Below, in pieces: positions 7,148 to 9,211 of a DNA stretch of 9,211 nt (within the stretch, counting starts at the first letter, position 1; the number at the start of each line of letters is the position of its first letter). A program made the position numbers and the translations under genes. The stretch is from an uncultured Veillonella sp. (lineage in GTDB: Bacteria > Bacillota > Negativicutes > Veillonellales > Veillonellaceae). Below the pieces are notes generated by a model. It ran no database searches, was not told where the DNA came from, and saw only the letters and a list, made by a program, of their open reading frames with translations. The DNA lies in assembly GCA_900549805.1 (NCBI GenBank), contig URPV01000047.1:1-9211 (forward strand). The letters are read 5' to 3'.

Positions 7148-7183
7148 TACAAAAAGAGGGCTTCCTATTAGGAAACCCTCTTT
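7148..7183 (-). terminator. Terminator of the M48 metalloprotease gene
   Basis: AAAGAGGG (7153-7160) pairs with CCCTCTTT (7176-7183) and TTCCT (7162-7166) with AGGAA (7170-7174), with one C/A mismatch and an ATT loop. The minus strand continues with T residues (CTCTTTTTG). It lies about 33 bp past the stop codon. Confidence 0.87.
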
Positions 7184-7215
7184 ATTTAAACAATCAGAGT
7201 GTAAGAAAACTTCTA

Positions 7216-8427
7216 TCAAACCTTAAGCTTAACAGGACGGCTCACATCATGATTAGCATGACTTGTGCTCGCCTTCTTAGTTTGTGATTTAGAAGCAGAC
7301 TTCTTGGTGTTTGTATTGGCATTAGATTTAGATGCCCCTTTGCCGTTTTTATCCTCTGGAGCTGGTTTAGCAAAGGCCGTATTCAAGTTATTAGCCACCA
7401 TGCTAGCAACATCAGCCCCTGGTGTGGTAATAACGGAAGTACCTGCTACAATGACACTAGGACCGCTATAAGAAGCTGCGCCGGTATAAATTTGTCCTTT
7501 GTGATACATCTTAGCCAACTTACCCGCCATGAAGTAGGCCCGTTCCTCACCTGTGTATTGGCCAGAGGCAGCAGGTGTATAGATATTGACCCCATTTACA
7601 TAGACCGTTTCACCAGAAACGGATACGTGGTTGCCAGAGTATTCATACATATATTGGTTATTCGTAGTAACACGACCAGATGTCTTAGGATGGTTATTAG
7701 GATTAATAACTGAAGCCAAGCCTTCGCGGTAGTGATCACCATAGGCATTGCGGAGAACCACCATAGCCGCTGGTGCACCACCAATGTTATAGTCCGTATC
7801 CGCCAAGATTTGGAAGCCCAACTTATCAGCATTCTTTTCTTGGCTCATAGTGAATACCTGATTATTAATGTAGTTACCAGCAATATTAGCTAATAGGTTA
7901 TTACCACCATCTACAGCGGATACAGCCGTAGCTAGGCCTACTTGCTTCTTAAGGCCATTAACGATATCCTTATGCTCGCCATGAGATAATTCATGGGCCA
8001 TAACATAAGCTAACTCGCTGTCATCCAACTTATCCAAGGCACCCTTATTAACAGACATAACGCGACCAATGGTCATGAAAGCGTTAAATTCATTATCCGG
8101 ATTTACATAGACCGTATAGCCCTTGCGTTTCACCAAAGGAGATTTTTCTAAGTTAGCTAAGATTCCTTTTACACGAGCTTGAGCTGCTGGGTTATCATAG
8201 TAACCAGTTTGCTTTTTAGCGTTCTCCAAAGATTCTTGTTGCCCTTGATCTGTATTATCCATCTTGTTAATAGCAGAGGATACATAAACCATAGCCAAAC
8301 CACCAGAAAGAAGGGATTCAGCCGCTCCTGCTGCCTGTACTGGAGGAGTTACAGTAGTAGCAGCAAAACCTGTCAGCATGGTACAAGTTGTTGCCATAAG
8401 AAGGCATTTTTTAAGTGTTGTATTCAT
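7216..8427 (-). CDS. Exported M48-family zinc metalloprotease
   Basis: The preprotein is 403 residues counted from the ATG at 8425-8427. Residues 1-~33 look like a Sec signal peptide: KK near the start, a hydrophobic core (CLLMATTCTMLTGFAATT), then a PVQA-AGA-like cleavage site. The zinc motif HELSH is at 145-149 and the third ligand is Glu197 in SQEKNADKLGF; NHPKTSGR (245-252) is the usual M48 follow-on motif. These peptidases act in the periplasm on misfolded or outer-membrane proteins. The C-terminal ~45 residues are a Lys/Ser/Thr/Asn-rich, probably disordered tail. A GTG start at 8440-8442 is possible, but it has no ribosome site, whereas TGAGG at 8437-8441 sits 9 bases before the ATG. 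The specific relative (BepA-, LoiP-like or other) cannot be named. Confidence 0.9.
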   Translation of the reverse strand: MNTTLKKCLLMATTCTMLTGFAATTVTPPVQAAGAAESLLSGGLAMVYVSSAINKMDNTDQGQQESLENAKKQTGYYDNPAAQARVKGILANLEKSPLVKRKGYTVYVNPDNEFNAFMTIGRVMSVNKGALDKLDDSELAYVMAHELSHGEHKDIVNGLKKQVGLATAVSAVDGGNNLLANIAGNYINNQVFTMSQEKNADKLGFQILADTDYNIGGAPAAMVVLRNAYGDHYREGLASVINPNNHPKTSGRVTTNNQYMYEYSGNHVSVSGETVYVNGVNIYTPAASGQYTGEERAYFMAGKLAKMYHKGQIYTGAASYSGPSVIVAGTSVITTPGADVASMVANNLNTAFAKPAPEDKNGKGASKSNANTNTKKSASKSQTKKASTSHANHDVSRPVKLKV

Positions 8428-8467
8428 AGCGCAAAGCCTCACGTAGAATTAATAATTTACTAAGAGT

Positions 8468-8473
8468 ACTATA
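8468..8473 (-). promoter_or_regulatory. Extended -10 box upstream of the M48 gene
   Basis: The minus strand reads TGTTATAGT, an extended -10 (TGn plus TATAGT), about 40 bp before the ATG. The corresponding -35 (ATACAT) is weak, which is typical for extended -10 promoters. Confidence 0.45.
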
Positions 8474-8535
8474 ACATAGTTTCCTAACAAATGTATAAAT
8501 TAAAGGCCAATATCATATTTTAGTTAATAGACCTC

Positions 8536-8565
8536 TTGATGACATAAAATCGCCTGTAATGTAAT
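8536..8565 (+). promoter_or_regulatory. Probable promoter of the 105-residue ORF
   Basis: TTGATG (8536-8541) and TGTAAT (8560-8565) are separated by 18 bp and each resembles the sigma-70 consensus. Transcription would start near 8572, downstream of the ATG at 8566, which supports the internal start at 8608. Confidence 0.4.
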
Positions 8566-8607
8566 ATGAATACAGAAAGAACATTGCGTAGATTGGAAGT
8601 GAATAGT

Positions 8608-8925
8608 ATGCGTATAGTCATAAACCGAGATCCTGTTTGTGCCGCTGACGATATGAGTCACCATATTGAAGAGTTTATCGTGCCAGATGATATCACGATT
8701 GCTGGTTTATTTGAATTTCTTGATTTTAAATACATCCCTTTCATCACTGGAGACAACGTAGTCTGGGCCCTCCACAATCACGAAGGTGAGCAAGGAGCCT
8801 ATTTTACTAAGGAACATAAATTTATACATGGGGAGATTTTACTATCAACAATTATCAGTGATTCAGAAAGAAACAATGAATTATATCTACGATATTATAG
8901 CGATCCGTCTAGATACCAAAAATAA
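8608..8925 (+). CDS. Hypothetical protein, 105 residues
   Basis: I do not recognise this protein. It is small, probably soluble and rather acidic, with no signal peptide, membrane helix or cysteine cluster (one Cys, residue 11). An N-terminal strand MRIVIN is followed by an acidic stretch and a hydrophobic FEFLDFKYIPFI segment, then a His/Glu-rich middle (WALHNHEGEQ, 53-62). The tail is polar (YYSDPSRYQK). I chose ATG 8608 because GGAAGTG (8595-8601) lies 6 bases upstream; an in-frame ATG at 8566 would add 14 residues but has no ribosome site and overlaps the likely promoter. The length and unbroken frame between a promoter-like site and intergenic structure support a real gene. It converges on the rRNA operon and has no clear terminator of its own. 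Confidence 0.65.
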   Translation: MRIVINRDPVCAADDMSHHIEEFIVPDDITIAGLFEFLDFKYIPFITGDNVVWALHNHEGEQGAYFTKEHKFIHGEILLSTIISDSERNNELYLRYYSDPSRYQK

Positions 8926-8936
8926 ACTATTGAGTT

Positions 8937-9090
8937 ATCAGCGACTTCCTATCACTCCTCGCTGGAGATTTCGCGACGCGAAATCTTACGCTCGGATGAA
9001 AGCGATGCAGTGAATCTGGTCGTCGCTCTGCTCCTCCAGCTCCTACTGCCCTGCTTTTCCCAGGTCCCCTGGTCGGACTCTACATGCTTG
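8937..9090. repeat. GC-rich structured intergenic element ending in a copy of the 5S rRNA 3' end
   Basis: This gene-free stretch has about 58% GC over 8941-9080 (counted by hand), against clearly AT-rich flanks. It begins with ATCAGCGACTTCCTATC (8937-8953), identical to 9138-9154 inside the 5S gene. It can fold into a three-way junction: outer stem 8961-8967/9034-9040 (GCTGGAG/CTCCAGC), hairpin 8966-8974/8978-8986 (AGATTTCGC, loop GAC) and hairpin 9001-9010/9016-9027 (AGCGATGCAG with CTG..CGTCGCT, 2-base bulge). A further small hairpin CCAGG-TCC-CCTGG is at 9060-9072. No open frame of note crosses it. It may be a dispersed intergenic repeat (MITE/REP-like), a structured RNA or a decayed rRNA-linked piece; sequence alone does not decide. 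Confidence 0.6.
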
Positions 9091-9130
9091 TATATATAAT
9101 AAAAGAGACACACCTTTTGGTGTGTCTCTT
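9091..9130 (-). terminator. rRNA operon terminator after 5S
   Basis: AAGAGACACACC (9103-9114) pairs perfectly with GGTGTGTCTCTT (9119-9130) around a TTTT loop. On the minus strand the stem is followed by TTTATTATATATA. It starts about 8 bp past the 5S 3' end, the normal place for the terminator of a 16S-23S-5S operon. Confidence 0.88.
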
Positions 9131-9138
9131 CTGCTTAA

Positions 9139-9211
<73 letters not shown>

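Noticed and set aside
8428..8442. GTG start adding five residues (MRLCA) to the M48 protein
   Set aside because: There is no ribosome site before the GTG, while TGAGG is well placed for the ATG at 8425-8427, which also begins a standard signal peptide.
8937..9090. Second 5S rRNA gene or full 5S pseudogene
   Set aside because: Only the last ~20 bases match 5S; the conserved internal GAACAC...TTAAGC segment and other helices are absent.

Overview
The window looks like a piece of a low-to-mid GC, diderm anaerobe of the Negativicutes, most probably Veillonella. The inference rests on gene content: a lactate-oxidase-type FAD/Fe-S enzyme, a PgtP-like phosphoglycerate carrier, a Ric-type Fe-S repair protein and an exported M48 protease, with strong AGGAGG ribosome sites. 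No marker gene is complete enough to prove the genus.

Layout, left to right. Positions 1-125 hold the middle of an IS200/IS605-type TnpB reading leftwards off the window. It abuts, with no IS end visible, a truncated FAD-dependent 2-hydroxyacid (D-lactate-type) dehydrogenase (124-1191, minus). Next is a single-gene unit for the di-iron Fe-S cluster repair protein Ric (1363-2022, minus), with a terminator on each side. A probable two-gene operon follows (minus): a YdfG-like short-chain dehydrogenase (3310-4077), then a D-2-hydroxyacid dehydrogenase of the glycerate/hydroxypyruvate type (2291-3241). Facing it across a ~210 bp divergent control region is pgtP (4290-5654, plus). pgtP converges on a class I/II aminotransferase (5728-7056, minus) over a shared symmetric terminator. 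Further right are an exported M48 metalloprotease (7216-8427, minus), a 105-residue protein of unknown function (8608-8925, plus), a GC-rich structured intergenic element (8937-9090), and the terminator and 3' part of a 5S rRNA (minus), marking the end of an rRNA operon entering from the right.

The central genes suggest a small module for C3 hydroxy-acids: import of phosphoglycerates, reduction or oxidation of 2-hydroxyacids (glycerate/hydroxypyruvate) and of 3-hydroxyacids (YdfG type). This is inference from family and neighbourhood.

The two places most worth a second look are the broken dehydrogenase/tnpB junction at about 124-128, and the structured element at 8937-9090. The latter can fold into a three-way junction and carries a perfect 17-bp copy of the adjacent 5S rRNA 3' end. 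No CRISPR array, tRNA, phage gene or defence system was seen.
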